A DNA stretch of 64,000 bases, from NCBI GenBank assembly GCA_003248865.1, contig QFPK01000006.1, forward strand, positions 1 to 64,000, given 5' to 3'. The notes beneath the pieces are model-generated. The model made no database searches and was not told where the DNA came from. It saw nothing but the letters and a program-made list of their open reading frames with translations. The position numbers and the translations under genes are program-made. Within the stretch, counting starts at the first letter, position 1; every line of letters starts with the position of its first letter. This document shows, one piece after another, positions 7,633 to 16,887 of this stretch. Source of the stretch: Sphingomonas sp. Its GTDB lineage: Bacteria > Pseudomonadota > Alphaproteobacteria > Sphingomonadales > Sphingomonadaceae.

Positions 7633-8417
7633 TGGCCGAATTCCAACTCCCCGCGAACAGCAAGATCTCCGGCAAGGGCAAGTCCTATCCGGCCCCGGCC
7701 GGTGCGCAGCGCCCGCGCACGTTCAAAATCTATCGCTGGTCCCCGGACGACGGGCAGAACCCGCGTTACGACAGCTACACCATCGATCTCGCGCAATGCG
7801 GCCCGATGATCCTGGACGCGCTGATCAAGATCAAGTCCGAGATCGACCCGACGCTGACCTTCCGCCGTTCCTGCCGGGAAGGCATTTGCGGCAGCTGCGC
7901 GATGAACATCGGCGGCTCCAATACGCTCGCCTGCACCATGGCGATCGAGGATGTGAAGGGCGACATCACCATCACCCCACTGCCGCACATGGAAGTGGTG
8001 AAGGATCTGGTGCCGGATCTCACCCATTTCTATGCGCAATATGCCAGCATCAAGCCCTGGCTGCAGACGGTCACGCCGGAACCCGCGCTGAAGGAACGCA
8101 TCCAGTCGCCTGAAGACCGGGAGAAGCTGGACGGCCTGTATGAGTGCATCCTGTGCGCCTGCTGCTCCACCTCCTGCCCCAGCTATTGGTGGAACGCCGA
8201 CCGCTTCCTGGGCCCCGCGATCCTGCTGCAGGCCTATCGCTGGCTGGCGGACAGCCGCGACGAATACACCGGCGAGCGTCTGGACGCGCTGGAGGATCCG
8301 TTCCGCCTGTATCGCTGCCACACGATCATGAACTGCGCCAATGTCTGCCCGAAGGGGCTGAACCCGGCGAAGGCGATTGCGGAAGTGAAGAAGATGATGG
8401 TGGCGCGCGCGGTCTGA
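7632..8417 (+). CDS. sdhB: Succinate dehydrogenase iron-sulfur subunit SdhB
   Basis: The 261-residue protein carries the 2Fe-2S ferredoxin domain (RSCREGICGSCAMNIGG, then NTLACTM) and the C-terminal domain with cysteines for the 4Fe-4S and 3Fe-4S clusters (CILCACCSTSCPSYWW and CHTIMNCANVCPKGLNP). It conducts electrons from SdhA flavin to the quinone site. The frame is open six codons further upstream, but the ATG at 7632, coupled to the preceding stop, is preferred and gives MAEFQLPANSKISGKGK. Confidence 0.97.
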   Translation: MAEFQLPANSKISGKGKSYPAPAGAQRPRTFKIYRWSPDDGQNPRYDSYTIDLAQCGPMILDALIKIKSEIDPTLTFRRSCREGICGSCAMNIGGSNTLACTMAIEDVKGDITITPLPHMEVVKDLVPDLTHFYAQYASIKPWLQTVTPEPALKERIQSPEDREKLDGLYECILCACCSTSCPSYWWNADRFLGPAILLQAYRWLADSRDEYTGERLDALEDPFRLYRCHTIMNCANVCPKGLNPAKAIAEVKKMMVARAV

Positions 8418-8480
8418 CGGCCACGCCTGAGCACCGCCTCCATCTTGCCGCCGGCCCGCTGCATCCCTAGGAAAAGCAGG

Positions 8481-9293
8481 ATGAGGGGCCAACGATACGG
8501 CATCATCTGCCTGACGGCAGCAACGCTGTCCCTTGTGGCTCATAATGCAACGGCCCGGTCCGATCCGGCAGTCGAGGCAGATGCTGCCTGGGAAGCCGAT
8601 GATTATGCCACGGCCCGTCCGCTCTATGCTGCGCTGGCGGCGGATCCTGGCAATCATCAGGCGCAGTATCGCTACTCCGTGATTCTGGAATCCGGTTTCG
8701 GGGAGCCACCGGACCCCGCCACCGCCATGCGATACCGTGTGCAGGCCGCACAGGGCGGAAATGCCGATGCGCAGACCAATCTCGGCTACATGCTGGTATG
8801 GGGAGAGGGTGCGCCGAAAGATGTGCCGGCAGGTATCGCCTGGTTGGAGAAGGCGGCGATCGGCGGTGATCCCTCTACCCTCTACACGCTCGGTGTTGCG
8901 CGACGGGTGTTTCTGCATGATCCGGTCGGCGCATTCCCGCTGATTCTACGCGCGGCCGAGGCTGGCAACGACGATGCGATTTCCGATATCGCCATGCTGT
9001 ACCGAGACGGGGTTGGCACCGCGAAGGATCCCGCCGCCTATGTCCAATGGCTGAAGCGTGGTGCCGTGAAAGACAACAGCGGCCGTCGGGCGCTGATTGC
9101 CCAAGCCTATGCGAACGGAACCGGCGTTCCACGTGACATGATGAAATCGCTGGCCTGGGTGTTGATGGCCGGTGACCGAGTCTCTCCCGAAGGGCGCAAC
9201 ATCGTGACCACCGGGACGACAGCGAACGAGAAGATGGCGGCCCGCGCGCTGGCGGATCGCTGCATGGCCAGCAATTACACCGATTGCGATTAA
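8481..9293 (+). CDS. Exported Sel1-like repeat protein
   Basis: The 270-residue protein has an N-terminal signal peptide (MRGQRYGIICLTAATLSLVAHNATA) followed by TPR/Sel1-like repeats: AQYRYSVILESGFGEPPDPATAMRY, AQTNLGYMLVWGEG, LYTLGVARRVF, AISDIAMLYRDGVGTAKDP and LIAQAYANGTGVPRD. Sel1 proteins are periplasmic or outer-membrane scaffolds; no specific partner is known here. The ATG at 8481, after AGGAAAAGCAGG, is chosen over an upstream in-frame start because it begins at the signal peptide. It lies 63 bp after sdhB and may be separately expressed. Confidence 0.82.
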   Translation: MRGQRYGIICLTAATLSLVAHNATARSDPAVEADAAWEADDYATARPLYAALAADPGNHQAQYRYSVILESGFGEPPDPATAMRYRVQAAQGGNADAQTNLGYMLVWGEGAPKDVPAGIAWLEKAAIGGDPSTLYTLGVARRVFLHDPVGAFPLILRAAEAGNDDAISDIAMLYRDGVGTAKDPAAYVQWLKRGAVKDNSGRRALIAQAYANGTGVPRDMMKSLAWVLMAGDRVSPEGRNIVTTGTTANEKMAARALADRCMASNYTDCD

Positions 9294-9326
9294 GCCCATA
9301 AGGGCAAGAACAAGGGGACTGACGGA

Positions 9327-10142
9327 ATGGGTATAACACGGTTCCTTGCGGCAACGGCTGCGATTGTCGCACTCACCCTCGCGGCCTGTTCCACCCCCCG
9401 CACCCAGACCCCCGCGCCCGAACCCTCGAGCCCCGCCCCGGCCCCCGCGCCGCTCTCCCCGATCCACCAGAATCTCGATCCGCTGGAAACGGTTTGGCAT
9501 GTCCGCGCCGGGCTGAACGTGGCGGCGCTCAGTTGTGCCCAGCGCGTCGGCCCCGGCATCGTCACCGACTACAACGCCTTCCTGAAGGCGAAGAAGGCGC
9601 TGCTGACGGAAGCCTATGATGCGCTGTCGGCGGAGTACCGCGCCAAGGGCGGCAACTGGCAGCGCAGCCTCGATACCGATATGACCAAGCTTTACAATCA
9701 CTTCGCCTCGCCGGATGCGCAGGCGGGCTTCTGCGACGCAGCGGCCGTGGAAGTGAAGCGCGCCATCGCTGCCACGCCGGATGAACGCCAGGCCTGGGCG
9801 GAAACGGCGCTTGCAAGCCTGGACAAGCCCTTCACCGCGCCGCCGCAGATGGCGATGGCGCGCGGCCTGCTGGCGATGCCCGCGGCGGAGCCCGCGATCC
9901 CGGCCGGCTGGCGCATTCAGCTGGGGGCGTTCGGCACGAAACAGGCGGCCGAAAAGGCCTGGGTGGATGTGAAATCGCGCAGCGCCGAACTGGCCGGTCT
10001 CACCCCGCATTTCGAACCGGTGCCCGGCAAGCCGCTGACCCGGCTGCAGGTGAAGGGCGTGAACAGCCGCGCCGAGGCGATCACGCTGTGCGCCCACGCG
10101 GCGGCCGCCAATTTCGACTGCATCCCGGTGAAAGAAGGGTAG
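9327..10142 (+). CDS. SPOR domain lipoprotein
   Basis: The 271-residue protein starts with a lipoprotein signal (lipobox LAAC, Cys21), followed by a Pro/Ala-rich linker (about 22-45), a helical middle domain, and a C-terminal SPOR domain (about 193-268) starting GWRIQLGAFGTKQAAEKAW. SPOR domains bind denuded peptidoglycan glycan strands at the division site, so an envelope or septal role is likely. The middle domain is not recognised. It reads with its neighbours, upstream of a thioesterase and zapE. Confidence 0.82.
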   Translation: MGITRFLAATAAIVALTLAACSTPRTQTPAPEPSSPAPAPAPLSPIHQNLDPLETVWHVRAGLNVAALSCAQRVGPGIVTDYNAFLKAKKALLTEAYDALSAEYRAKGGNWQRSLDTDMTKLYNHFASPDAQAGFCDAAAVEVKRAIAATPDERQAWAETALASLDKPFTAPPQMAMARGLLAMPAAEPAIPAGWRIQLGAFGTKQAAEKAWVDVKSRSAELAGLTPHFEPVPGKPLTRLQVKGVNSRAEAITLCAHAAAANFDCIPVKEG

Positions 10143-10176
10143 CAACCCGCCGCCCGCGCCTGCTAGGCCCGGCTTC

Positions 10177-10617
10177 ATGGCAGCAATAGTGGTGGAAGAT
10201 GGCCCCTGGAAGGGCTGGCGCGCCTGGCACGCAAAGCCGGAGGGGCGCTTCGTGGATGGCCTTGGCGATGTCTATTATCGCGATGAGCCGCCGGGCATCC
10301 TCTCGTGCATCGAAACCGGCCGCCAGCATTCCAACGGGCTGGGCTTCCTGCACGGCGGCTTCCTGATGGGCTTCATCGACGTCACGATGTTCGCCACCAT
10401 CCGGCACCAGCTGCAGCAGTCGGCGGCCGTCACGCTGCAATGCTCCACCGATTTCATGGCCGCAGGCACCTTCGGCAAGCCGCTGGAAGGGCGCGGCCAT
10501 GTGGTGAAGGAAACCGGCAAGCTGGTCTGGGTGGCGGGCACGCTGACGCAGGATGACGGCGCGGCGCTGCTCTGCCAGTGGCACGGCCTGCTTCGCAAGG
10601 TTCCCAGAAAGCAGTGA
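10177..10617 (+). CDS. PaaI-family hotdog thioesterase
   Basis: The 146-residue single hotdog domain has the family segment GLGFLHGGFLMGFIDVTMFA, containing the HGG turn and the acidic residue of the long helix, then STDFMAAGTFGKPLEGRGHVVKETGK. PaaI-type enzymes hydrolyse acyl- or aryl-CoA thioesters in the cytosol as tetramers. The substrate cannot be inferred. zapE starts 10 bp downstream, so the two probably share a transcript. Confidence 0.85.
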   Translation: MAAIVVEDGPWKGWRAWHAKPEGRFVDGLGDVYYRDEPPGILSCIETGRQHSNGLGFLHGGFLMGFIDVTMFATIRHQLQQSAAVTLQCSTDFMAAGTFGKPLEGRGHVVKETGKLVWVAGTLTQDDGAALLCQWHGLLRKVPRKQ

Positions 10618-10627
10618 AAGGCAGCAA

Positions 10628-11746
10628 GTGAGCGACGTTCGCAAGGCCTATGACGCGCTTGTCGCGGGCGGAGAGCTGCGGCCCGATCCCGCGCAAGCGG
10701 CCGTCGCGGACCGGCTCGACCGGCTGGCCGCCGAGCTGGAGCGCCCGCAACCGAAGAAGGGCCTGTTCGGCAAGCTGTTCGGCGGCGAGGCCCCCCCGGC
10801 GCCGAAGGGGCTTTACCTGTGGGGTGGCGTGGGGCGCGGCAAGTCCATGCTGATGGACCTGTTCTTCACCCATACCGCTGTTGAACCGAAGGCGCGCATC
10901 CACTTCCACCAGTTCATGCTGGAAACCCATGCCCGCATCTTCGCCTTCCGTCAGAGCGATCCGGGCGACCCGATCCAGCCGGTCGCGAAAAGCTGGGCGG
11001 ACGAAGCCCGGCTGCTCTGCTTCGACGAGCTGCAGGTGAACAACATCGCAGACGCGATGATCCTCTCGCGCCTGTTCACGGCCCTGATGGCGCTGGGTGT
11101 CACCGTGGTCGCCACCTCCAACCGCCCGCCGGCCGATCTCTACAAGGACGGTCTCAGCCGGGAACTGTTCCTGCCCTTCATCGCCCTGATCGAGAAGGAG
11201 CTGGAGGTGATCCCGCTGGACGGGCCGACCGATTACCGGCTGCACCGCATGGGCGGCATGCCCACCTATTACACGCCCAACGGGCCGGAGGCGACGAAGG
11301 CGCTGTCCGAGCTTTTCTTCCGCCTCACGGACTTTCCGGTGGAGGACCGCAACAATGTGCCGTCGGCCGATCTGGGGCTGGGCGGCGGCCGCATCCTGCA
11401 TGTGCCCAAAAGCCTGAAGGGCGTCGCGGTCTTCTCGTTCAAGCGCCTGTGCGGAGAGGCGAGGGGAGCCGCCGACTATCTGGCGATCGCCCGCGCCTAT
11501 CACACCGTCATCCTCGTCGGCGTGCCGCGCCTGGGGCCGGAAAACCGCAACGAGGCCAGCCGCTTCGTGACACTGATCGACGCGCTGTATGAATGGCGCT
11601 GCAAACTGCTGATCGCCGCCGACGCCCCGCCCGAGGAGCTGTACATGGCGGGCGACGGCCGCTTCGAATTCGACCGCACGGTGTCGCGGCTGATGGAGAT
11701 GCAGTCGGCCGACTATCTGGCGGAAGGCCACGGCCTGAGGGTCTGA
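10628..11746 (+). CDS. zapE: Cell division protein ZapE (AFG1-like ATPase)
   Basis: This 372-residue AAA-type ATPase has Walker A GGVGRGKS (66-73), Walker B in LLCFDELQVNNIADAM, VTVVATSNRPPADLYKDGL after it, and the C-terminal YHTVILVGVPRLGPENRNEASRF block typical of the AFG1/ZapE family. In E. coli ZapE interacts with FtsZ at late constriction; mitochondrial relatives act in protein quality control. The GTG at 10628 is chosen because it gives the usual N-terminus (SDVRKAYDALV). Confidence 0.92.
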   Translation: MSDVRKAYDALVAGGELRPDPAQAAVADRLDRLAAELERPQPKKGLFGKLFGGEAPPAPKGLYLWGGVGRGKSMLMDLFFTHTAVEPKARIHFHQFMLETHARIFAFRQSDPGDPIQPVAKSWADEARLLCFDELQVNNIADAMILSRLFTALMALGVTVVATSNRPPADLYKDGLSRELFLPFIALIEKELEVIPLDGPTDYRLHRMGGMPTYYTPNGPEATKALSELFFRLTDFPVEDRNNVPSADLGLGGGRILHVPKSLKGVAVFSFKRLCGEARGAADYLAIARAYHTVILVGVPRLGPENRNEASRFVTLIDALYEWRCKLLIAADAPPEELYMAGDGRFEFDRTVSRLMEMQSADYLAEGHGLRV

Positions 11747-11759
11747 CCCATTGCCGTCC

Positions 11760-11771
11760 GCATGGCTGCCA
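11760..11771 (+). promoter_or_regulatory. GCATGGCTGCCA motif, upstream of the efflux pair
   Basis: This exact 12-mer lies 13 bp after the zapE stop and 201 bp before the EmrA-like start codon. It is followed by a small hairpin (11811-11827, stem CGGCAC, loop CACAA). The rest of 11747-11972 shows no gene. Confidence 0.5.
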
Positions 11772-11972
11772 CACCACCGTTCGTCGAGCATCGGTGAGAG
11801 AGAAACTTGTCGGCACCACAAGTGCCGCATAAGGTCCACTCTTATGTTTCGAGTCGCACTCAATATGCTCCCGCCCGGTCGGCGAGGCTATTGAACGGCC
11901 GCCCGGAGCCTTTGCCACTCTCGCCTGTTTCGCCAGTTATCCGTGCAGCCCGCACGCAATAGGTTTCGCCCC

Positions 11973-13016
11973 ATGAACCGCATCCGCAACCATATCTTTC
12001 CCATCCTGGTCGGCGCATTGGCGCTCGCGGCGATCGGCTTTGGTATCTGGTGGTATCTGGAAGGCCGCTTCTGGCAATCCACGGACAATGCCTATGTCGA
12101 AGCCGATATGGCGGTCATCGCCGCCAGGGTGACCGGCTATGTGGCGGCCGTTGACGTGACGGACAACCAGACGGTCACCGCAGGCCAGCCGCTGGTGAAC
12201 ATCGTGGACATCGATTACCGCGCCGCGCTGGCCCGGGCGGAAGCACAGGTCGAACAGCTGGCGCGAGCCCGTGGTGCGGCGGGTTCGCGCACGATCGCGC
12301 AGGCGGGCGCCATCACGGAGGCCGAAGCCTCGCTGCGCGCCGCAGAGGCCGAGGCACGCCGGGCAGCGTTGGATGTGGGCCGTGCGGAAAACCTGCTGAA
12401 GCAGGGCTTCGCCACCCGTGCCACGGTCGATCAGCGCCGGGCCGACGCCGAATCGACGGCGGCGCTGGTCGCCGAGCGCCGGGCCGGTGTGGCTGCTGCG
12501 CGCGCGGGCCGGGATGCTGCCAGCGCCGATACCGGCGGGGCAGGAGCTGCGCTGAAGGCTGCCGTCGCGGCGCGGGATGCGGCCGCGCTCGACCTGCAGG
12601 ATACGGTGATCCGCGCGCCTTTCGACGGCATCGTCGGGAACCGCACGGTTCGCCAGGGGCAGTTTGCCCGGCAGGGCCAGCAGATGATGGTGGTTGTGCC
12701 GGTCAGTCAAGCCTATCTCGTCGCCAACTTCAAGGAAACGCAGATTGGGGGCATGGCGCCGGGCATGCCGGTTGAAGTGAGGCTGGATGCCTGGCCGGAC
12801 CGGCCGCTGAAGGGCCGCATCGACAGCCTGGCCCCGGCTTCGGGTTCGCGCTTCTCGGTGATCCCGCCGGAAAACGCCACGGGCAACTTCACTCGCATCG
12901 TGCAGCGCGTGCCGGTGAAGATCGTGCTGGACCGGCCGCTGCCCGAGGGCGTGCATCTGACGCCCGGCATCTCGGCGGACGTGCGGGTCGATCTTCGGCG
13001 CCAGCCCGGCGAATGA
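11973..13016 (+). CDS. HlyD/EmrA-type membrane fusion protein
   Basis: This 347-residue periplasmic adaptor has an N-terminal membrane anchor (about 8-30), the STDNAYVEADMAVIAARVTGYV segment of the first barrel-sandwich half, a long Ala/Glu/Arg-rich coiled-coil hairpin (about 75-205), DLQDTVIRAPFDGIVG for the second lipoyl half, and a beta-barrel domain with AYLVANFKETQIGG. It bridges an MFS pump to an outer-membrane channel. The ATG at 11973 is preferred to an in-frame GTG ten codons upstream. The permease start overlaps its stop (ATGA). Confidence 0.9.
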   Translation: MNRIRNHIFPILVGALALAAIGFGIWWYLEGRFWQSTDNAYVEADMAVIAARVTGYVAAVDVTDNQTVTAGQPLVNIVDIDYRAALARAEAQVEQLARARGAAGSRTIAQAGAITEAEASLRAAEAEARRAALDVGRAENLLKQGFATRATVDQRRADAESTAALVAERRAGVAAARAGRDAASADTGGAGAALKAAVAARDAAALDLQDTVIRAPFDGIVGNRTVRQGQFARQGQQMMVVVPVSQAYLVANFKETQIGGMAPGMPVEVRLDAWPDRPLKGRIDSLAPASGSRFSVIPPENATGNFTRIVQRVPVKIVLDRPLPEGVHLTPGISADVRVDLRRQPGE

Positions 13017-14617
13017 CGGGCGCCGCCCCGGCACAGGCGGCATCGTCGGGCGGCCCACCCATGGTGGTGCCGGGCAAGCCGGACGCCGCCAGCTTCATCG
13101 CCTTCGTGTTGATGGCGTTCGGCATGTTCATGGCGATCCTGGATATTCAGATCGTCGCCGCGTCGCTGGGGCAGATCCAGGCGGGGCTCGCGGCCTCCGC
13201 CGACGAGATCGCCTGGGTGCAGACCAGCTATCTGATCGCAGAAGTGGTGATGATCCCGCTGTCGGGCTTCCTCTCGCGCGCGCTCGGCATCCGGGTGCTG
13301 TTCCTGATCTCCTGCGCAGGTTTCACCTTCGCCAGTCTGCTCTGTGCCATGGTGACCAGCATCGAGGGGATGATCGCTGCGCGCGCCTTCCAGGGCTTCA
13401 TCGGCGGCGCCATGATCCCCACCGTCTACGCGGCCTCTTTCCTGATGTTCGGGCGGGAGCGGCAGGCGAAAGTCACGGTCGCCATCGGCTTCATCGTCAC
13501 GCTGGCGCCTACCATCGGCCCGGCGCTGGGCGGCTGGCTCACCGGTTTTCTCAGCTGGCACTGGATCTTCCTGATCAACCTGGTGCCCGGCATCTTCATC
13601 ACGCTGGGCGTCGCGCTGCTGGTGCGCATGCCCGACACGCCCGATCACAGCCTGCTGAAGCGGGTGGATGTCGCCGGCCTCGTCGCGCTGTCGCTGGTGT
13701 GCGGCGGCATCGTCTTCATTCTGGAGGATGGCGCCCGCCGCCAATGGTTCGAGGATGAGGCGATCCGCAACATGGCGGTCGTGGTGGTCATTGCCGCGCT
13801 GCTGCTGTGGTGGCGCATCACCCATGCGGCCGAGCCGATCATCAGCGTGAGGCCCTTCACCAACTTCAATTTCGCAGCCGGCGCGTGGCTGGGGGCGATC
13901 TTCGGAATCGGCCTCTATGGCCTCGTCTATCTCTACCCGCTGTTTCTGGCCCGCATCGCAGACCTGTCGTCCGAACAGATCGGCACAACCGTATTCGTGA
14001 CCGGCCTGTTCATGGCGATGGGGGCACCACTCGGCGGCTTCCTCTCCACGCGGATCGACATCCGCGCGCTTGCTTTCATCGGCTTCATGCTGCTGGCGGC
14101 CTCAACCTGGATGACGACGGACATCACGAACGAGTGGCGTTTCTGGCAGCTGTTCTGGCCGCAGGCCCTGCGCGGCACCGGCATCATGTTCTGCATCGTG
14201 TCTGTCAGCGTAATGGCCTTTGCGACGCTGCCGCAGCCGATGATCAAGGATTCGACCGGGCTGTTCACGCTGATGCGCAACATGGGGGGCGCAGCCGGCA
14301 TCGCCATCATCAACACCATCCTGCAGGTGAGAACCAACTTCCACCAGGCCCGGCTTGCCGAGTCGGCCAACCCCGGGCGGCCGGAAATCGCGGAGCGACT
14401 TGAGATGATCGCCAATCTCGCCACATCGCGAAACCTGCCAGATCCGGAAAATTATGCCCTGCGGCTGATGGCCGGGATGCTGCACCGCGAAGCAACCGTG
14501 ATGGCGATCGCGGATGCGTTCCTGATCCTGTCGATCATCTTCATGATTTCCGCGTTCATTCCGCTGTTCCTGAAAAAGCCCGGAACCTTCGCCGATTCGG
14601 TACCAGACGCGCATTAG
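13013..14617 (+). CDS. EmrB/QacA-type MFS multidrug efflux permease (DHA2, 14 TM)
   Basis: The 534-residue polytopic protein is a DHA2 drug:H+ antiporter. Motifs include FMAILDIQIVAASLGQIQ at helix 1 (motif D), SADEIAWVQTSYLIAEVV, motif A-like GFLSRALGIRVLF, and the motif C helix around GPALGGWLTGFLSWHWIFLINL. Fourteen helices are predicted. With the coupled EmrA-like protein it should export hydrophobic compounds; an outer-membrane TolC homologue must lie elsewhere. No local regulator is adjacent. Confidence 0.9.
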   Translation: MTGAAPAQAASSGGPPMVVPGKPDAASFIAFVLMAFGMFMAILDIQIVAASLGQIQAGLAASADEIAWVQTSYLIAEVVMIPLSGFLSRALGIRVLFLISCAGFTFASLLCAMVTSIEGMIAARAFQGFIGGAMIPTVYAASFLMFGRERQAKVTVAIGFIVTLAPTIGPALGGWLTGFLSWHWIFLINLVPGIFITLGVALLVRMPDTPDHSLLKRVDVAGLVALSLVCGGIVFILEDGARRQWFEDEAIRNMAVVVVIAALLLWWRITHAAEPIISVRPFTNFNFAAGAWLGAIFGIGLYGLVYLYPLFLARIADLSSEQIGTTVFVTGLFMAMGAPLGGFLSTRIDIRALAFIGFMLLAASTWMTTDITNEWRFWQLFWPQALRGTGIMFCIVSVSVMAFATLPQPMIKDSTGLFTLMRNMGGAAGIAIINTILQVRTNFHQARLAESANPGRPEIAERLEMIANLATSRNLPDPENYALRLMAGMLHREATVMAIADAFLILSIIFMISAFIPLFLKKPGTFADSVPDAH

Positions 14618-14641
14618 AAACAGGTTCAGACCAAAGGCCGG

Positions 14642-14670
14642 TTGACCATTGTGAAAGCCGGGGTCTATCG
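14642..14670 (+). promoter_or_regulatory. Possible sigma-70-type promoter of mdh
   Basis: TTGACC (14642-14647) and CTATCG (14665-14670) are separated by 17 bp, 42 bp before the mdh ATG. The -35 is near consensus; the -10 is weak, as is common in G+C-rich alphaproteobacteria. The call rests on spacing and position only. Confidence 0.4.
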
Positions 14671-14711
14671 CGTGCCTCGCATTCGCAACATCCATCCTGC
14701 AGAGGACCATC

Positions 14712-15674
14712 ATGGCACGCAGCAAGATTGCGCTTATCGGCGCTGGCAATATCGGCGGAACTCTGGCGCATCTGGCCGCCGCGAAGGAACTGGGCGATGT
14801 CGTCCTGTTCGACGTGGTGGAAGGCGTGCCGCAGGGCAAGGCGCTGGACCTCGCGCAATGCGGCCCGGTCGAAGGCTTTGACTCCGCGCTGAAGGGCACG
14901 AACGACTATGCCGACATCGCCGGCGCAGACGTGATCATCGTGACCGCCGGTGTCGCCCGCAAGCCGGGCATGAGCCGCGACGACCTGCTGGGTATCAATC
15001 TGAAGGTGATGAAGGCCGTCGGCGAAGGCATCAAGGCCAATGCCCCGAACGCCTTCGTGATCTGCATCACCAACCCGCTGGACGCCATGGTGTGGGCGCT
15101 GCGCGAATTCTCCGGCCTGCCGCACAACAAGGTCGTCGGCATGGCCGGCGTGCTGGACTCGGCGCGCTTCCGCCACTTCCTGGCCGACGAATTCAAGGTC
15201 TCGGTGAAGGACGTGACCGCCTTCGTGCTGGGCGGCCATGGCGACACCATGGTGCCTGTGGTGGAATATTCCACCGTTGCCGGCATCCCGATCCCCGACC
15301 TCATCAAGATGGGCTGGTCCACGAAAGAGCGGATCGACGCCATCGTCGCCCGCACCCGCTCGGGCGGCGGCGAAATCGTCGGCCTGCTGAAGACCGGCAG
15401 CGCCTTCTATGCGCCCGCCACCAGCGGCATCGAGATGGCGGAAGCCTATCTGAAGGACAAGAAGCGCGTCCTGCCCGCAGCCGTGAACCTGTCCGGCGAG
15501 TATGGCGTGAGCGATCTGTATGTCGGCGTGCCGGTGGTGATCGGCGCGGGCGGCGTGGAAAAGATCGTGGAGATCGAACTGACGGCGGAAGCCAAGGCCA
15601 ACTTCCAGGTCTCGGTGGACGCGGTCAAGGAACTGCTGACGGCCTGCAAGGCCATCGACCCGACGCTGGCTTGA
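14712..15674 (+). CDS. mdh: Malate dehydrogenase
   Basis: The 320-residue LDH-like malate dehydrogenase has the NAD-binding IGAGNIGG (9-16), the substrate-specificity loop VARKPGMSRDDLL with the Arg and Met of an MDH, TNPLDAMVW, and the catalytic His in LGGHGDTMVP. It oxidises malate to oxaloacetate with NAD+. It heads the cluster mdh-sucC-sucD-sucA-sucB-lpdA; sucC follows after 10 bp. The short form with the LDH-like fold is the alphaproteobacterial type. Confidence 0.97.
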   Translation: MARSKIALIGAGNIGGTLAHLAAAKELGDVVLFDVVEGVPQGKALDLAQCGPVEGFDSALKGTNDYADIAGADVIIVTAGVARKPGMSRDDLLGINLKVMKAVGEGIKANAPNAFVICITNPLDAMVWALREFSGLPHNKVVGMAGVLDSARFRHFLADEFKVSVKDVTAFVLGGHGDTMVPVVEYSTVAGIPIPDLIKMGWSTKERIDAIVARTRSGGGEIVGLLKTGSAFYAPATSGIEMAEAYLKDKKRVLPAAVNLSGEYGVSDLYVGVPVVIGAGGVEKIVEIELTAEAKANFQVSVDAVKELLTACKAIDPTLA

Positions 15675-15684
15675 GGGGACACAG

Positions 15685-16884
15685 ATGAACATCCACGAAT
15701 ATCAGGCGAAGGAACTGCTCGCCAAATGGGGCGTGCCGATTCCGAAGGGCATTGCGGCCTTCTCCGTTGAAGAGGCTGTCGAAGCTTCGAAGCAGCTGCC
15801 CGGGCCGCTCTATGTGGTGAAGGCGCAGATCCATGCCGGCGGCCGCGGCAAGGGCAAGTTCAAGGAACTTCCCCCCGAAGCCAAGGGCGGCGTCCGCCTC
15901 GCCAAGTCGGCCGAGGAAGTCGGCCTCGCTGCCGGCGAAATGCTGGGCAACACGCTGGTCACCATCCAGACAGGCGAAGCCGGCAAGCAGGTGAACCGCC
16001 TGTACGTCACCGACGGTGTGGACATCGCCAAGGAATTCTACCTGGCGTTCCTCGTCGACCGCGCCACCGGCCGCGTCGCTTGCGTCGCCTCCACCGAAGG
16101 CGGGATGGACATCGAAACCGTCGCGCACGACACGCCGGAAAAGATCCGGACCTTCACCATCGATCCGGCCACGGGCTGGGGCGCTCACCATGGCCGTTCC
16201 GTCGCCGCCGCGCTTGGCCTTTCGGGCGATCTCGCGAAGCAGGCGGCAGACACCGCCGCCAAGCTCTATGCCGCCTTCATCGGCACGGACGCCTCGCAGA
16301 TCGAGATCAACCCGCTCGCCGTCACCAAGGACGACAAGCTGATGGTGCTGGACGCCAAGGTCGGCTTCGATCCCAACGCGCTCGGCCGTCACCCCGATCT
16401 CGTCGAACTGCGCGACCTGACGGAAGAAGACCCGGCCGAAGTCGAAGCGTCGAAGTATGACCTCGCCTTCATCAAGCTGGACGGCAACATCGGCTGCCTC
16501 GTGAACGGCGCCGGCCTCGCCATGGCGACGATGGACATCATCAAGCTGAACGGCGCCTTCCCGGCCAACTTCCTGGACGTCGGTGGCGGCGCCAACAAGG
16601 AGAAGGTGACCAACGCCTTCAAGCTGATCCTCGCCGATCCGGCGGTGGAAGGCATCCTCGTCAACATCTTCGGCGGCATCATGCGCTGCGACATCATCGC
16701 GGAAGGCATCATCGCGGCTGCCAAGGAAGTGAACCTGGGCGTTCCGCTCGTCGTGCGCCTCGAAGGCACCAACGTCGAGCTGGGCAAGGAAATTCTCGCG
16801 AACTCGGGCCTGCCCATCGTGAGCGCCGACGATCTGGGCGATGCCGCCCGCAAGATCGTCGCCGAAGTGAAGAAGGCGGCCTGA
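15685..16884 (+). CDS. sucC: Succinyl-CoA synthetase beta subunit
   Basis: The 399-residue protein has the N-terminal ATP-grasp domain (MNIHEYQAKELLAKWGVPIPKG, VVKAQIHAGGRGKGKF), the metal-binding IEINPLAVT, and the C-terminal CoA-ligase domain with DVGGGANKEKV and NIFGGIMRCDIIAEGI. With SucD it makes succinate and a nucleoside triphosphate from succinyl-CoA. It lies 10 bp after mdh and 3 bp before sucD, indicating one operon. Confidence 0.97.
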   Translation: MNIHEYQAKELLAKWGVPIPKGIAAFSVEEAVEASKQLPGPLYVVKAQIHAGGRGKGKFKELPPEAKGGVRLAKSAEEVGLAAGEMLGNTLVTIQTGEAGKQVNRLYVTDGVDIAKEFYLAFLVDRATGRVACVASTEGGMDIETVAHDTPEKIRTFTIDPATGWGAHHGRSVAAALGLSGDLAKQAADTAAKLYAAFIGTDASQIEINPLAVTKDDKLMVLDAKVGFDPNALGRHPDLVELRDLTEEDPAEVEASKYDLAFIKLDGNIGCLVNGAGLAMATMDIIKLNGAFPANFLDVGGGANKEKVTNAFKLILADPAVEGILVNIFGGIMRCDIIAEGIIAAAKEVNLGVPLVVRLEGTNVELGKEILANSGLPIVSADDLGDAARKIVAEVKKAA

Positions 16885-16887
16885 CCC